DNA from: Chrysopilus asiliformis
Taxonomy: Eukaryota > Arthropoda > Insecta > Diptera > Rhagionidae
NCBI GenBank assembly: GCA_964034945.1
Contig: OZ035960.1
Coordinates: forward strand, 65,812,470 to 65,876,469
Direction: 5' to 3'
DNA: 64,000 nucleotides
Under the pieces are notes generated by a model that was given only the letters and a program-made list of their open reading frames with translations, made no database searches and was not told the origin of the DNA. Numbering within the stretch: the first letter of the stretch is position 1; each line of letters begins with the position of its first letter. Below, in pieces: positions 11,074-21,444 of the stretch. Made by a program: the position numbers and the translations under genes.

Positions 11074-12369
11074 AAGGGTGGTTAAATTTTAAGGGCCGAT
11101 GTTGAATGTGAACCACACCTAAACGTCAAGTTTTTTTCTGCATTTCATTTGACATTTCTCAATTTCAGACTAACTCAATTTGAACCATGGAAAGATACAC
11201 AATCGAGCAACCCGTTAAAGTTATTCAGGCTTATTATGAAAATGGGCGTTCAAATCAAAATGCATATCGTGCACTTCGTGATTTTTTCGGTCAATTTAAT
11301 CGTCCAAATTGTGCGTACAATCGGAAAAATCGTGCAAAAATTTGAGGAAACCGGGTCTGTAGGAGATGTGAAAACACCAGTGCATGCTCGTACAGCTCGT
11401 ACTGCAGAAAATATTGCGATAGTGTGGCTGAAGAGCCGTCCACCTCAACTCGTCGTCGTGCCCAACAATTGCACCTCCCACGCTCGTCGTTGATGAACAT
11501 TATGCATAAAGACTTGCATTTACACGCTTACAAGGTGCAATTGACTCAAGAACTAAAGACTCTTGACCATTTCAAGCGTCGTCAATGGTCAGAATGGTGG
11601 CAAGAAATGGCAACAGTGGATGATCAATTTTCGAAGAAAATCATCTTCAGTGATGAGGCACATTTTCACCTCAGTGGATTCGTCAATAAGCAGAACAGCC
11701 GCATTTGGGCGAATGATAATCCAAGAGTGATTGTCGAAAAACCAATGCACCCACAAAGAGTGACTGTTTGGTGCGGTTTATGGGCTGGCGGCATCATCGG
11801 GCCGTATTTTTTCCAAAATGAGGCCGGTCAGGCAGTTACTGTGAATGGTGTTCGCTATCGTGAGATGATAACGAACTTGTTATGGCCCGAATTGGAAGAT
11901 ATGGATGTGGACGATATGTGGTTTCAACAGGACGGTGCCACTTGCCACACAGCTACCGAAACAATCGCTCTTTTGCGCGACAAATTTAATGGCCGTGTTA
12001 TCTCACGTGGTGGCGATGTCAATTGGCCGCCAAGATCATGTGATTTGACACCGTTGGACTTCTTTCTTTGGGGTTATTTGAAAGAAAAGGTGTACGTCGA
12101 TAAGCCAGCAACAATTCAAGAGCTAAAGGATGAGATAATTCGGCACATTAACGGCATAGAACCTCAATTATGCCTCAGCGTCATCGAAAATTTGGACCAT
12201 CGGATGGAGGTGTGCCGCCGAGGTCGCGGCGGCCATTTGGCCGATATTTTGTTCCACACATAATTGAACCATAGCAATTTTATCATAATAAAAATAAATG
12301 ACAATAATTTCCTAAATAATTCGTGTTTTATTCAAAATCAACATCGGCCCTTAAAATTTAACCACCCTT
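11074..12369 (+). mobile_element. mariner transposon, DD41D (rosa-like)
   Basis: A 1296-bp element. Its first 32 bp (AAGGGTGGTTAAATTTTAAG, continuing GGCCGATGTTGA) are the exact inverse of its last 32 bp. TA dinucleotides at 11072-11073 and 12370-12371 are the target-site duplication. Size, TA target and the DDD transposase are those of mariner. Terminal repeats that are still perfect suggest a fairly recent insertion, although the transposase frame is broken. Confidence 0.95.
11187..12263 (+). pseudogene. mariner transposase, two frameshifts
   Basis: This is the cut-and-paste transposase of the surrounding mariner. The ATG at 11187 starts MERYTIEQPVKVIQAYYENG, the DNA-binding helix-turn-helix region. 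The frame shifts near 11309 (one base too many by comparison with the reading frame after it) and again near 11422-11426. From about 11424 to the stop at 12263 it is open. Catalytic motifs are FSDEAHF, WFQQDGATCH and SCDLTPLDFFLWG. Forty-one residues separate the second and third Asp, hence DD41D, the spacing known for rosa-type mariners rather than DD34D. The frame ends with GGHLADILFHT, a normal family C-terminus. The protein cannot be made as a whole, so I call it a pseudogene. Neither shift lies in a long homopolymer. Confidence 0.93.
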
Positions 12370-12371
12370 TA

Positions 12372-12693
12372 CAATAATAAAGGGATGAATTGAGCATCAT
12401 TCACGGTACAGCATGGCGAGCATCACGGACTACTGCCCCCAGTTTTGTGAACCAATATACATATATATATAAAAAAAAAGAATAAAAAAAGAAATAGTGC
12501 TAACGGGCAACAGCCCCCTTTGTTTAAAAAAAAAAAATTTTTTTTGGTCATATGGATACTTTAACCCCCGCACATATTGCGCTAAATTAACCGAACTCAA
12601 ACCCAATGTTAAGTCGATGATAAGTCTAAGGACTTCACAGTAGCAGTTAGTATCCTTCGTTATCGGATACTAACTTTTTCGAGGGGGGAGTGA
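12372..12693 (+). other. 3' internal end of an LTR element with PPT
   Basis: No reading frame. The final bases, CGAGGGGGGAG at about 12680, look like a polypurine tract directly before an LTR that starts TGTGACGGCC. I infer this is the 3' end of the internal region of the older LTR element. The left limit is unclear; 12372-12450 may be family B flank. Confidence 0.5.
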
Positions 12694-13178
12694 TGTGACG
12701 GCCCTGGCCGTCACCCCCTTATTATCATACGGCCGGCCCTGGCCGACGGGAATGCAATATGCTTATTTAGCATAAGCGTTTCCGTCGGCCAAAGGCGAAA
12801 CCCGACGCCGCTAGCATCGTAAGCAATAAAATGCTTACGACGCACACAAGTGGCTGTTCACTGGTTGGCGAGTGATAACGAAACGCGCTGACACTGTGAA
12901 TTCCTTCGACCAACGCCAGCAGCTTAAAGGGCTGCTGGAAGCATAGTTGGGAGTGGAGTCTCATTCTTTAATTCGTATTCGTTGAGTGACAAGCAGCGAT
13001 CTTCTTGATTTTAACTAGTAAATTCTAAATTTTATTAACTTCTTAGTGAATTTCTGTATTAAGTTAAACTTAGTGAATTCTTAAATTTGAATTTCTGTAT
13101 TAAGCTAAACTTAGTGAATTCTTAAATTGTATTAACTTCTCTTAGTGAAAATTAATTCATAAATTGTATTAACTTCTC
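12694..13178 (+). mobile_element. Older LTR, left part (split by BEL)
   Basis: This starts TGTGACGGCCCTGG and continues after the BEL insertion at 21450-21526 (AATAAA at 21481, ending CCACGACA), giving an LTR of about 560 bp. It contains palindromic GC-rich words (GACGGCCCTGGCCGTC) and a direct repeat built on TTAGTGAATTCTTAAATT. The BEL target TTCTC lies in a copy of GTATTAACTTCTCTTAGTG. Only one LTR of this element is present, so it is a 3' LTR remnant. The superfamily is not certain. Confidence 0.65.
13174..13178. repeat. Target-site duplication TTCTC (left)
   Basis: These five bases are repeated at 21445-21449 on the other side of the BEL element. Five-base duplications are usual for BEL/Pao. 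Removing the element restores a continuous older LTR. Confidence 0.9.
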
Positions 13179-13448
13179 TGTTTGATATGAAGATGAATAA
13201 TCAACTGATACTCAGGACTGCTGGATTAAGACTAAATTTATTTTACATATTTTACAAAGTTTTTAACAAAATTGCTTATTCTATATACAATTGATATTGG
13301 AGCCAGAGGCAAACGTGGGAAACATGGTTGGCCTTGAAGTGGCTGATCATTATACGTCTGCAGCTGACCAAGCTGTTTTTATGTCGTGAGAATAAATGTT
13401 GCTTCCCATCACCGGTGCACCAAATGCTGATAAGGCAAAGTGTGCACA
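13179..13448 (-). repeat. 3' LTR of BEL element
   Basis: 270 bp, TGTTTGATATG to GTGCACA on the plus strand. It matches 21175-21444 base for base as far as I can read. On the plus strand it has a GAGAATAAATG word; no minus-strand AATAAA was located with confidence. Confidence 0.95.
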
Positions 13449-13460
13449 TCCTCCCCCCTA
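13449..13460 (-). other. Polypurine tract of BEL element
   Basis: On the minus strand TAGGGGGGAGGA directly precedes the 3' LTR. It is the expected primer for plus-strand DNA synthesis. The stop codon lies only 14 bp upstream of it. Confidence 0.85.
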
Positions 13461-13474
13461 TGAAAGGTCTCCTT

Positions 13475-16400
13475 TCATACGACTGGAAGCTCGAAGTTGA
13501 TGACTTCTCGTTCGACCTGAGGAACCTTAGATCGCTTAGCTGGTCTAGGAATATAATATAGATTAGTACGATAATAATATATAACTAAAATTATCAAAAA
13601 AATGCTTAGTGCTAAGCCGAAATAACTGATGAAATATTGATGAATGTCGTGTTTGTTTAGTTCCGGGACTTCAAAACCTTCATTAGTTTGGTTCCTTATG
13701 ACTGAAATTGATCTTAAAATTGATTGCATTTCAGTTTCAGTATTTTCAGTTTTATTAATGTGAACGATATTTGATAGAACTGAACTTGGGTTAAGATCAT
13801 TGATCGTCATATTTCCTGATGGCATGAAGGATGATCGAAGGATGCTTGAATGATGCTTCCTTATGAAGATAGTTAAAGAATTATGCTTTAGAGAACACTC
13901 GATCTCTGATTTTATAATTCCTTGGCCTTGAAGTCTAAGTTGATCGGATGTGCTGCCACAAACTGTTGACAGAGTCGCAGTAGTTGGTAAATAATAAATC
14001 CAATTGTGATTTCGAAGTTGCTCCCACCATTCTGTGACCGTATGATCTGTAAGTTTGCAATTGTTGGGAATGCCCTTTACTGAATTTTGAAACAAACTTA
14101 TTTCACAGTAATTTTGAGATAGTTCCTTTGTAATTAGTGGTTGGTTTTCTTGACAAAGATATTTGTTGGTTTTGTAAAGTTTGCATTTCTCGAAAGCAGA
14201 TGTTGCCATCGGTAGATATTTGTCTCGATGAAGATTTACTGCGAGAAACTGCGACAAAGGTTCAATGATGTGTTGTACGTTTTTCCCTGGTATCGGTAAA
14301 GGTACCAATTCGAAGATTTCAAATGGTTCATTACTTATTAATGGAAATTTTACTTCAAATATGGCCATGTTTGGTGTAATTCGCCCCTTTGCTGTTAGGA
14401 GTGAATACAGATGAGAATAGTCGTCATCTCCTTTTTCCAATGGAATTGTTGTAGAATGCGGAAGATATTCTCTAAGAGCTTGAAACTGCGTTTTTAATTG
14501 TGTTGGTGTTAATAGTAACGGACTAATGATGCCATGATGGAGATTGAGCATTAGATCCAAAAGCGCACCTTGAGTTTGTTGGTAATTCAAAATTATTAAA
14601 CTGGCATGAGTAGATAACAAATGGAATAACTGTGTGAAATCGTATTCCTGGAATTTCTGATGTGCTGTTCTATATTCATCTCTAAGAGTCTCAATTGCAG
14701 TTTCCATGGTTTTAAATTGTTGATTAATTCGAATGCTATCTCTTTTAATTAAATTAATAGTAGATTCGATAACTGACGTTTGTTTTCCAATTAAATTTTT
14801 TAGTTTGTCATCCGAAAGTTTCAACTTGCTAATGGTTGTTTCCATATTTTGTGCGTAGTCTGCATCTAATATTCCGAATAACTTGTTGCTTATTGAGCCT
14901 ATTATATCGAATGGGGATCGTTTGTTACGTGATTCATGGTGGTTGCTTTTTAGCAAGAGATTTTGATCCTCCAAAAGATCAATTTGATGATTGAATTGAT
15001 TTATGACGGTTTCGCATGGAATTTTTGACTTTGCTAGATAGTAGCATAATCGACTCATACCTTTTGTTGATTGTTTTATTTCTTCTAATTCTTTCCAGTA
15101 GTTTGTTAAATTGTAGTAAACTATAAATTTCCAATCTGACTGAATCAAACTCACACTCCCAAGATTATCATAGTAAATTCCTGGATAGTTATTGAAAGGT
15201 TTTACTTGAATAATGTTTCCTAATGCTGGCAATATTAAGAGAATTATCATGATAAAATTTAAAATCATGGTTGCAAAATTTGGGTTTTTTATGTTTACGT
15301 TAACATTAGCATGTCTATTGGGACGAGTGTTGGAATTAGTATCCCCCTTTGCGTTTTCTCCCATTGATTGCTGAATTTCGTCTGGTTCGATTGGAAGTGG
15401 ACATATGTTATGAATTGCTCGTTTGAAAGTATTCGTTGCTGTTTTCACTACCACTACTCTTGTTAAACCATCTCTTCCATTTATCGTTTCTATTACTCTG
15501 GCTAATGGCCATTTCAATGTAGGAGCATTTTGATCCTTGAGTAAAACTAGTGTTCCTGGTGTTACATTTTGTTTATTTCCTCGCCACTTGGGCCGTTGTT
15601 GCAATTGGTTTAAATATTCCTGTGACCAACGCTGCCAAAAATTTTGTTGTATGTGTTTTAACCGTTGGAATCTGGTTAAGCGATTTATGTTGCTGTCGCT
15701 TAAGTCTTGTTCCGGAAATGCAGTAAGAGGACCGCCAATGAGAAAGTGCCCAGGTGTAAGTGCTTCTAGATCATTAGGATCAGATGACAATGGTGTGATT
15801 GGACGAGAGTTGAGAATTGCTTCAACTTGAACTATAATGGTGTGAAGCTCTTCATATGTTAGATGTGCATTGCCAATTTGTCTTATCAAGTGATATTTTG
15901 CAGACTTAACAGCTGCTTCCCATAAGCCACCAAAATGAGGCGAACGGGGTGGAATTGGTTTCCACTCAATGTGAGTTTGGTGACACGTTTCTACAATTGC
16001 ATCGTGATTTGATTTTTCGGATAGCATTTTATGCAATTCATTAAGCTGTGATCGCGCTCCCGCGAAGTTTGTGGCATTGTCTGAATATATAGTGTGGCAC
16101 AAACCTCGACGAGAAATAAATCTTTTTAATGCGTTTATGAAAGATTCTGACGTAAGATCACTCACCAGCTCTAAGTGAACCGCCTTGGTTGTGAAGCACA
16201 CGAACACGCAAATATATGCTTTAGTCGGACTTCTGCCCCGAATCCTGTGGAAAATATTGACAGGACCAGAGAAATCTATTCCCGTACTAGTAAATGGTCT
16301 TGCTGGCTGCACACGTGCACTAGGAAGATCTCCCATTAACTGGTCAATTGATTTAGGTTTGCATCTAAAACATTTGATGCAATTGTGAATGATTTTTCGA

Positions 16401-19400
16401 GTAATCGCCTTTATGTTTAGCGGCCAAAATCGCTGCCTTGTTATTGCGATTAGCGTTTGCTGAGGTGCGTGCATGTGTTTTACGTGTAAATGTCTAATAA
16501 GACACTCAGTGAATACATGCGTTTTTGGTAGAAGTATTTGATATTTAGCACTCCATTCCAGATTTGAATGCTTAATCCGACCTCCTACTCGTATGATATT
16601 GTTTTCGTCTAGAAACGGATTTAAGGATGAAATTGAACTGGATTTGATTGTTTCCGAGTATTTCAATGATTCGTATTCCTGTTGAAAGGAGGTCAATTGA
16701 ATGTTTCTGATTATTGCATTTTGACCGATTTCTAATTCCGCTACTGATAAATTCTGAGTACTTCGACTGGACCTCGGAATTTTGCTATTATTTATAAATC
16801 GCATGCAATATGCAAATATTCGTTGCAGCTTGGTGTATGAGCCCTTGTGATTGACATTGACCATTAAATCAGATGGTCCACTGCTTGAAATCGTTGCAGT
16901 GAAGGCCAATTTTTGTTTTCTGGATTCAGGAACATCTAAGGGTAGATCTGTAATTCCTGATGGCCAACTGTCTTCAGAAGTTTTAAGAAATTCTGGGCCA
17001 TTAAACCAAAGTGAACACTGTGCTAACTGTTGAGGGAGTAACCCGCGGGATATTATATCTGCTGGGTTACTGCTTCCTTCTATGAACTTCCATTCTTCAC
17101 GTGTAGTGAATTCTTGGATTTTTGTTACTCTATGTGCAACAAATGTCGTCCAAGAGTACGGCGGTTTTGATATCCAAGCCAACGTTGTTTTTGAGTCTGT
17201 ATAATAGACAATCTTGTTGATTGTGACTGGTAGACATTGCAAAAGTCTGTCTACTAATTCAATCATTAATGTTGCTGCTGATAACTCTAGCTTGGCAATT
17301 GTTACTGATTTTAGAGGTGCTATTCTGGATTTTGAGCAAAGTAGTCTGACCAATATTTGACCAAAATTGTCGATAGAACGAAGATAGATGCATGTGCCAT
17401 AGGCAGCAATACTGCTATCGGAGAATGCATGAACCTGGATGTTAACTGAGTCGGACAATAAGACCTTGCGTGGTATTTTAATCAACTTCACGTCTTGTAA
17501 TTGTGTTTTGAATGTAAGCCAACTTGATAAAAGATCCGGTGATAATTCTTCGTCCCAGGTGAGATTTGATTTCCACAAATCTTGCATAAATATTTTGCCT
17601 AACACAATGATTGGCCCAATTAATCCGATCGGATCAAACAAACATGATATTTCGGATAAAACCACTCTTTTTGTTATTCTTTCAGAGTTTCTTATATTCA
17701 AGGAACATTGAAAATAATCGTCTAGGGGTTGCCAAACAATACCTAGAGTTCTGATTGCTTCGGTGTCATTGTTCATCAAAGCCTTTTCCCTATCTTGCTC
17801 AGGGATATTAGTTAAAATGTCTGCGTTATTGCTGCAAAATTTTCTTAATTGAAAGTTTGCTTTTGCCAACATGTTAATTAATTCTTCCTTTAGAATTTTG
17901 GCTTCTGTTAAGGTATTTGCTCCAGTTATAATGTCATCGACATATGTTTCGAATTGGATGGATCTAGCAGCTAAAGGAAATGAGGCTTGTTCCTCAAGTG
18001 CTAATTGTTGAAGGCACCTTGTTGCTAGGAACGGTGCGGACCTTGTTCCGTATGTAACAGTATTTAGTTGAAAAGTCGTCAAAGGACTGTTTTCTGTTTC
18101 TCGCCAAAGAATTAGCTGAAACTTTCTTTCTGTTGAATCGACCTTGATTTGTCGATACATTTTTGCAATATCGGAAGTTAGAGCATATTGGTATGTCCGA
18201 AATCTTGTAATAATTGAAAACAAGTCTGGCTGGACTGTTGGCCCAGTGCTCAGAATGTCATTCAAGGACACGCCTGTTGAGGTCTTCGCTGAACCGTCAA
18301 ATACTACTCTTAATTTTGTAGTAGAACTTTCAGGTCTTATGACACAATGATGAGGAAGATAATAGTTTGATTCTAAATCTACTGACCTTAGTGGCTCCAT
18401 GTGACCAAGAGCCTGATATTCCTCAAGAAACTTGCTGTATTCTTCCTTTAGCTGCGGATTCCTTGCCAATTTGCGTTCCAAGGCCAATACCCGCCGCGTT
18501 GCTGCCTCAATCGATGATCCTAGTTTTGATGTTGACTGCTGAAATGGTAAATTTACCGTGAATTCACCACTCGATGATCGCCGGAAAGTTTGTTGAAAAT
18601 GTAGTTCACAATCTGCTTCTTCCTTTGTCATTTGTTTGGATGGGTTCCCATGATTTTCTAATTCCCAAAACTGCTTAAGTTGTTGTTCCAATGCAGCATA
18701 CGATGGTTGTGACACAATTCCACAATGATACCGTGGAGCTGATGCCGTTGATACCTTGCCTGATATGATCCAACCGAGTTTTGTGTTTTGGATCACTGGG
18801 GAACTTTGATTGATGATGAATCTTTCAGATTCCAATAACTGCAAATACAGTTCTGCTCCCAATAAAATGTCGATGAGTTTGGATTTGAAAAATGTTGGAT
18901 CTGCTAGTTGAATGTTAACAGGCAATTTCCACTCATTCAACTGAATTAGTTGTGTTGGTTGTTTTTCACTTATTTTTGTTAAAACAACTGCACTGATTTT
19001 GCTTGAAAAGTCATTGAAACGTGATTTAATTGTTAATGATAGTTTATGCTTTGAGGTGGTTTCTGTTCCACCAACACCACTTATTGGAATGTCTGATCTG
19101 GTACGTTTCAGTCCTAATTGATTCGCGAGTCGCTCAGAGATCAAGTTAATTTGTGATCCTGAATCTAGCAATGCTCTGCACGGTACTGCTTCACCTGATG
19201 CGTTGATTACATTGATAATGGCTGTTGCTAACAATACTTGCGATTCATTTGAAGCATTTAAACTGGAAGAAGTCCCTGCGGTTTCATTTGCTTGCTGGTT
19301 GCTGGTTGAAGGTATGTTATCTTGTACGGACCCTGTAACCTTCGAATTGTGTGCATTTGCCTTATTTGGCCTTGATGCGGTCTGGTTTGTTTGTTGTTTT

Positions 19401-20947
19401 GATGTATTGTTTGTTGTTGTCTTGTTAGTTGGAGTTCTCTGAGGATCATGCAGGAGAGTATTGTGACGAGCATTGCATTTGGAGCACGACACTGATTTAC
19501 ACTCCTTTACGCCATGGTTTGAACGGAAGCAATTAACACAAAGATTTAATTTTTTTACCGTTTGGTATCTATTGTTTACATTGAGATTTAAGAATTTAGA
19601 ACACTGATAGATCTTATGTCCGTTTGCCTTGCATACTTTACACGACACTTGCGAAGACGCGGCGATGAGACTTGAGGTTTTACGCTTATCACACCGAATA
19701 TCTACACTTTCAAGTTGTTGAAATCTCAATTGTAAAAACTTGAAGAATTCTTCTAATGATTGAATTTGCTGTGGTGATTTTAATCCTTGTTCATATTGTC
19801 TTCGGCTTTCCTTGTCCAATTTCTGAATTAAAATGTGAAGCAACAAAGGATCCCAGTGGTTGATATCGATGTCTAGATTTGAAATTGCTAATAGACATTC
19901 CTTAGTTAAGTCATGCATTTTCTTTATTGCTGTACCACTTTCTACAGTTAAAAATGGTTGTGATAGAAGATCGTTTAAAAGAGCTGTTACTAATGCTCTT
20001 TTATTGTCATATCTGTCGATGAGGATTTTCCAGGCAACTGAGAAATTTTCATCGGTAGCCTGCAGGTGGCTTATCAGTCTACTAGGCTCACCTGTTAAAT
20101 TTGCCTTTAAGTAATATAATTTTTGAGCAAAACCGATTGGCTGCTGAACAATTAATTGTGGAAACAAGTCTTGAAATTGTTTCCAGTGCATATAGTTGCC
20201 ATCGAATGTTGGCAAACTGATTTGTGGCAATTTCACCTTTAGAGATTGATTGCCTGAAAATGCATCTAGCCGTTCTTCTAAACTGATCATGGTTTCATGG
20301 TATAATTCTTCTATTTCTGTGTAATAATCTCTTTGATAATCATAGTGATTCTCACATGACATGATTTTCTTATGTAAGGTAGAAATTTCGTTCCAATAAC
20401 TTACCAAAGCGTTGATTTTTGTTTTGATGTAAGCCCTTGTGAGTTGCTTACCATCCGTTTGCTTAATTGCGATGCTCAATTCTGCTAACGACTTCATGGT
20501 TGAATTTTGGAGTCTGATTCGATTTCGTTGCTCCAGATTTTCGATTGGTTCGAACATTTTCATTTCACCGTTGTTGGAATCGTTGTCATCATCGTGTTCT
20601 TCATTTGGAGGTGATTGTAGGTTCCAATCCAAGTTGGGTGTTTGTTTCTCTTCTGCTTTACTTAATCGCTCCATGATCCTTTTCAGAAATTTTAGATAAA
20701 CTTGGTTGACTTGATTGAAAAAGTCCTTTTGGAAGTAGCCGTGATCACTATTTGTGTCCTTAAACCTTTCAAACTCAGCATGTCCGGCTGTGAATGACGT
20801 CCACAATGACTCTAATCTTCCTTGGAACCTCTTGGTCTTGTCGATGGTTCTTTGATCAATCGATTCCTTTTTAAAGTTTTCAAACACCTGCAATATTTCA
20901 TTGCCTAGCTTGAATTGACTAGCGCCTAATTCGTCAATGGTCGCCAT
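13475..20947 (-). CDS. BEL/Pao Gag-Pol-Env polyprotein, 2490 aa
   Basis: A single uninterrupted frame coding all proteins of the element. The Gag region comes first (about 1-520) with CCHC-type zinc knuckles (CKVCKANGHKIYQC and CVNCFRSNHGVKEC, about 435-505). The aspartic protease has ALLDSGSQINLIS (about 592). Reverse transcriptase has LTSDIAKMYRQI and YVDD (about 1000). RNase H has AFSDSS, AKLEL and YYTDSKT (about 1175-1255). Integrase has the HHCC finger (about 1490-1530), YSDNATNF (about 1620) and GLWEAAVKS (about 1675). The last 600 residues are envelope-like: a hydrophobic segment near 1893, a furin-type RNKR site near 2005 followed by an apolar segment, and a membrane span near 2437-2460 before a basic tail. 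This layout matches insect envelope proteins of the baculovirus F / errantivirus type; the relationship is inferred from motifs. How Env is released without a splice or frameshift is not visible. The ATG at 20945-20947 is the first in frame. Confidence 0.95.
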   Translation of the reverse strand: MATIDELGASQFKLGNEILQVFENFKKESIDQRTIDKTKRFQGRLESLWTSFTAGHAEFERFKDTNSDHGYFQKDFFNQVNQVYLKFLKRIMERLSKAEEKQTPNLDWNLQSPPNEEHDDDNDSNNGEMKMFEPIENLEQRNRIRLQNSTMKSLAELSIAIKQTDGKQLTRAYIKTKINALVSYWNEISTLHKKIMSCENHYDYQRDYYTEIEELYHETMISLEERLDAFSGNQSLKVKLPQISLPTFDGNYMHWKQFQDLFPQLIVQQPIGFAQKLYYLKANLTGEPSRLISHLQATDENFSVAWKILIDRYDNKRALVTALLNDLLSQPFLTVESGTAIKKMHDLTKECLLAISNLDIDINHWDPLLLHILIQKLDKESRRQYEQGLKSPQQIQSLEEFFKFLQLRFQQLESVDIRCDKRKTSSLIAASSQVSCKVCKANGHKIYQCSKFLNLNVNNRYQTVKKLNLCVNCFRSNHGVKECKSVSCSKCNARHNTLLHDPQRTPTNKTTTNNTSKQQTNQTASRPNKANAHNSKVTGSVQDNIPSTSNQQANETAGTSSSLNASNESQVLLATAIINVINASGEAVPCRALLDSGSQINLISERLANQLGLKRTRSDIPISGVGGTETTSKHKLSLTIKSRFNDFSSKISAVVLTKISEKQPTQLIQLNEWKLPVNIQLADPTFFKSKLIDILLGAELYLQLLESERFIINQSSPVIQNTKLGWIISGKVSTASAPRYHCGIVSQPSYAALEQQLKQFWELENHGNPSKQMTKEEADCELHFQQTFRRSSSGEFTVNLPFQQSTSKLGSSIEAATRRVLALERKLARNPQLKEEYSKFLEEYQALGHMEPLRSVDLESNYYLPHHCVIRPESSTTKLRVVFDGSAKTSTGVSLNDILSTGPTVQPDLFSIITRFRTYQYALTSDIAKMYRQIKVDSTERKFQLILWRETENSPLTTFQLNTVTYGTRSAPFLATRCLQQLALEEQASFPLAARSIQFETYVDDIITGANTLTEAKILKEELINMLAKANFQLRKFCSNNADILTNIPEQDREKALMNNDTEAIRTLGIVWQPLDDYFQCSLNIRNSERITKRVVLSEISCLFDPIGLIGPIIVLGKIFMQDLWKSNLTWDEELSPDLLSSWLTFKTQLQDVKLIKIPRKVLLSDSVNIQVHAFSDSSIAAYGTCIYLRSIDNFGQILVRLLCSKSRIAPLKSVTIAKLELSAATLMIELVDRLLQCLPVTINKIVYYTDSKTTLAWISKPPYSWTTFVAHRVTKIQEFTTREEWKFIEGSSNPADIISRGLLPQQLAQCSLWFNGPEFLKTSEDSWPSGITDLPLDVPESRKQKLAFTATISSSGPSDLMVNVNHKGSYTKLQRIFAYCMRFINNSKIPRSSRSTQNLSVAELEIGQNAIIRNIQLTSFQQEYESLKYSETIKSSSISSLNPFLDENNIIRVGGRIKHSNLEWSAKYQILLPKTHVFTECLIRHLHVKHMHAPQQTLIAITRQRFWPLNIKAITRKIIHNCIKCFRCKPKSIDQLMGDLPSARVQPARPFTSTGIDFSGPVNIFHRIRGRSPTKAYICVFVCFTTKAVHLELVSDLTSESFINALKRFISRRGLCHTIYSDNATNFAGARSQLNELHKMLSEKSNHDAIVETCHQTHIEWKPIPPRSPHFGGLWEAAVKSAKYHLIRQIGNAHLTYEELHTIIVQVEAILNSRPITPLSSDPNDLEALTPGHFLIGGPLTAFPEQDLSDSNINRLTRFQRLKHIQQNFWQRWSQEYLNQLQQRPKWRGNKQNVTPGTLVLLKDQNAPTLKWPLARVIETINGRDGLTRVVVVKTATNTFKRAIHNICPLPIEPDEIQQSMGENAKGDTNSNTRPNRHANVNVNIKNPNFATMILNFIMIILLILPALGNIIQVKPFNNYPGIYYDNLGSVSLIQSDWKFIVYYNLTNYWKELEEIKQSTKGMSRLCYYLAKSKIPCETVINQFNHQIDLLEDQNLLLKSNHHESRNKRSPFDIIGSISNKLFGILDADYAQNMETTISKLKLSDDKLKNLIGKQTSVIESTINLIKRDSIRINQQFKTMETAIETLRDEYRTAHQKFQEYDFTQLFHLLSTHASLIILNYQQTQGALLDLMLNLHHGIISPLLLTPTQLKTQFQALREYLPHSTTIPLEKGDDDYSHLYSLLTAKGRITPNMAIFEVKFPLISNEPFEIFELVPLPIPGKNVQHIIEPLSQFLAVNLHRDKYLPMATSAFEKCKLYKTNKYLCQENQPLITKELSQNYCEISLFQNSVKGIPNNCKLTDHTVTEWWEQLRNHNWIYYLPTTATLSTVCGSTSDQLRLQGQGIIKSEIECSLKHNSLTIFIRKHHSSILRSSFMPSGNMTINDLNPSSVLSNIVHINKTENTETEMQSILRSISVIRNQTNEGFEVPELNKHDIHQYFISYFGLALSIFLIILVIYYYRTNLYYIPRPAKRSKVPQVEREVINFELPVV

Positions 20948-21156
20948 TATTATTGATGAATTTTAGTTCACGGAATACACACGATCACGGAATGCACACG
21001 AAAGTTTTAACAATTTGCTGTCACACGAATTAAAATTTTCACGGAATGCACACGATTCGAAATACACACGATTTTTGTAATTTTATAATTTTGTTCACGA
21101 AAGCCTTTAACTTCGCGGAGTCTCCGAATTAAAATTGAAAATCAATTCAACTGTGG

Positions 21157-21173
21157 TCCTGTCACGGTCGCCA
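21157..21173 (-). other. Primer-binding site of BEL element
   Basis: On the minus strand TGGCGACCGTGACAGGA lies one base after the 5' LTR. Its complement ends in CCA, like a mature tRNA 3' end. From memory it resembles an insect arginine tRNA; the isoacceptor is not verified. Confidence 0.8.
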
Positions 21174-21174
21174 A

Positions 21175-21444
21175 TGTTTGATATGAAGATGAATAATCAA
21201 CTGATACTCAGGACTGCTGGATTAAGACTAAATTTATTTTACATATTTTACAAAGTTTTTAACAAAATTGCTTATTCTATATACAATTGATATTGGAGCC
21301 AGAGGCAAACGTGGGAAACATGGTTGGCCTTGAAGTGGCTGATCATTATACGTCTGCAGCTGACCAAGCTGTTTTTATGTCGTGAGAATAAATGTTGCTT
21401 CCCATCACCGGTGCACCAAATGCTGATAAGGCAAAGTGTGCACA
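21175..21444 (-). repeat. 5' LTR of BEL element
   Basis: 270 bp, identical by eye to 13179-13448. Transcription of the element should start in it, on the minus strand. The leader between it and the ATG (20948-21174) has short repeats of CACGGAATGCACACGA. Confidence 0.95.

Larger units (their letters stand above)
13179..21444 (-). mobile_element. BEL/Pao retroelement with envelope, complete
   Basis: An 8266-bp element on the minus strand. It has two 270-bp LTRs (21175-21444 is 5', 13179-13448 is 3') that are identical by eye, TG...CA ends, a primer-binding site, a polypurine tract, one long frame and a 5-bp target duplication. Identical LTRs and an unbroken frame point to a very recent insertion, possibly a still active element. 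It sits inside an older LTR. The envelope-like C-terminal region makes it an endogenous-retrovirus-like BEL. Confidence 0.96.

Noticed and set aside
12690..12693. GTGA as target duplication of a solo older LTR (also at 21527-21530)
   Set aside because: The left side is a polypurine tract, not the Tc1 sequence found on the right, so the match is probably chance or the left flank is internal sequence.
19203..19473. 79-codon plus frame and 71-codon minus frame inside the BEL gene
   Set aside because: They are shadows of the intact polyprotein frame, with no domain of their own.
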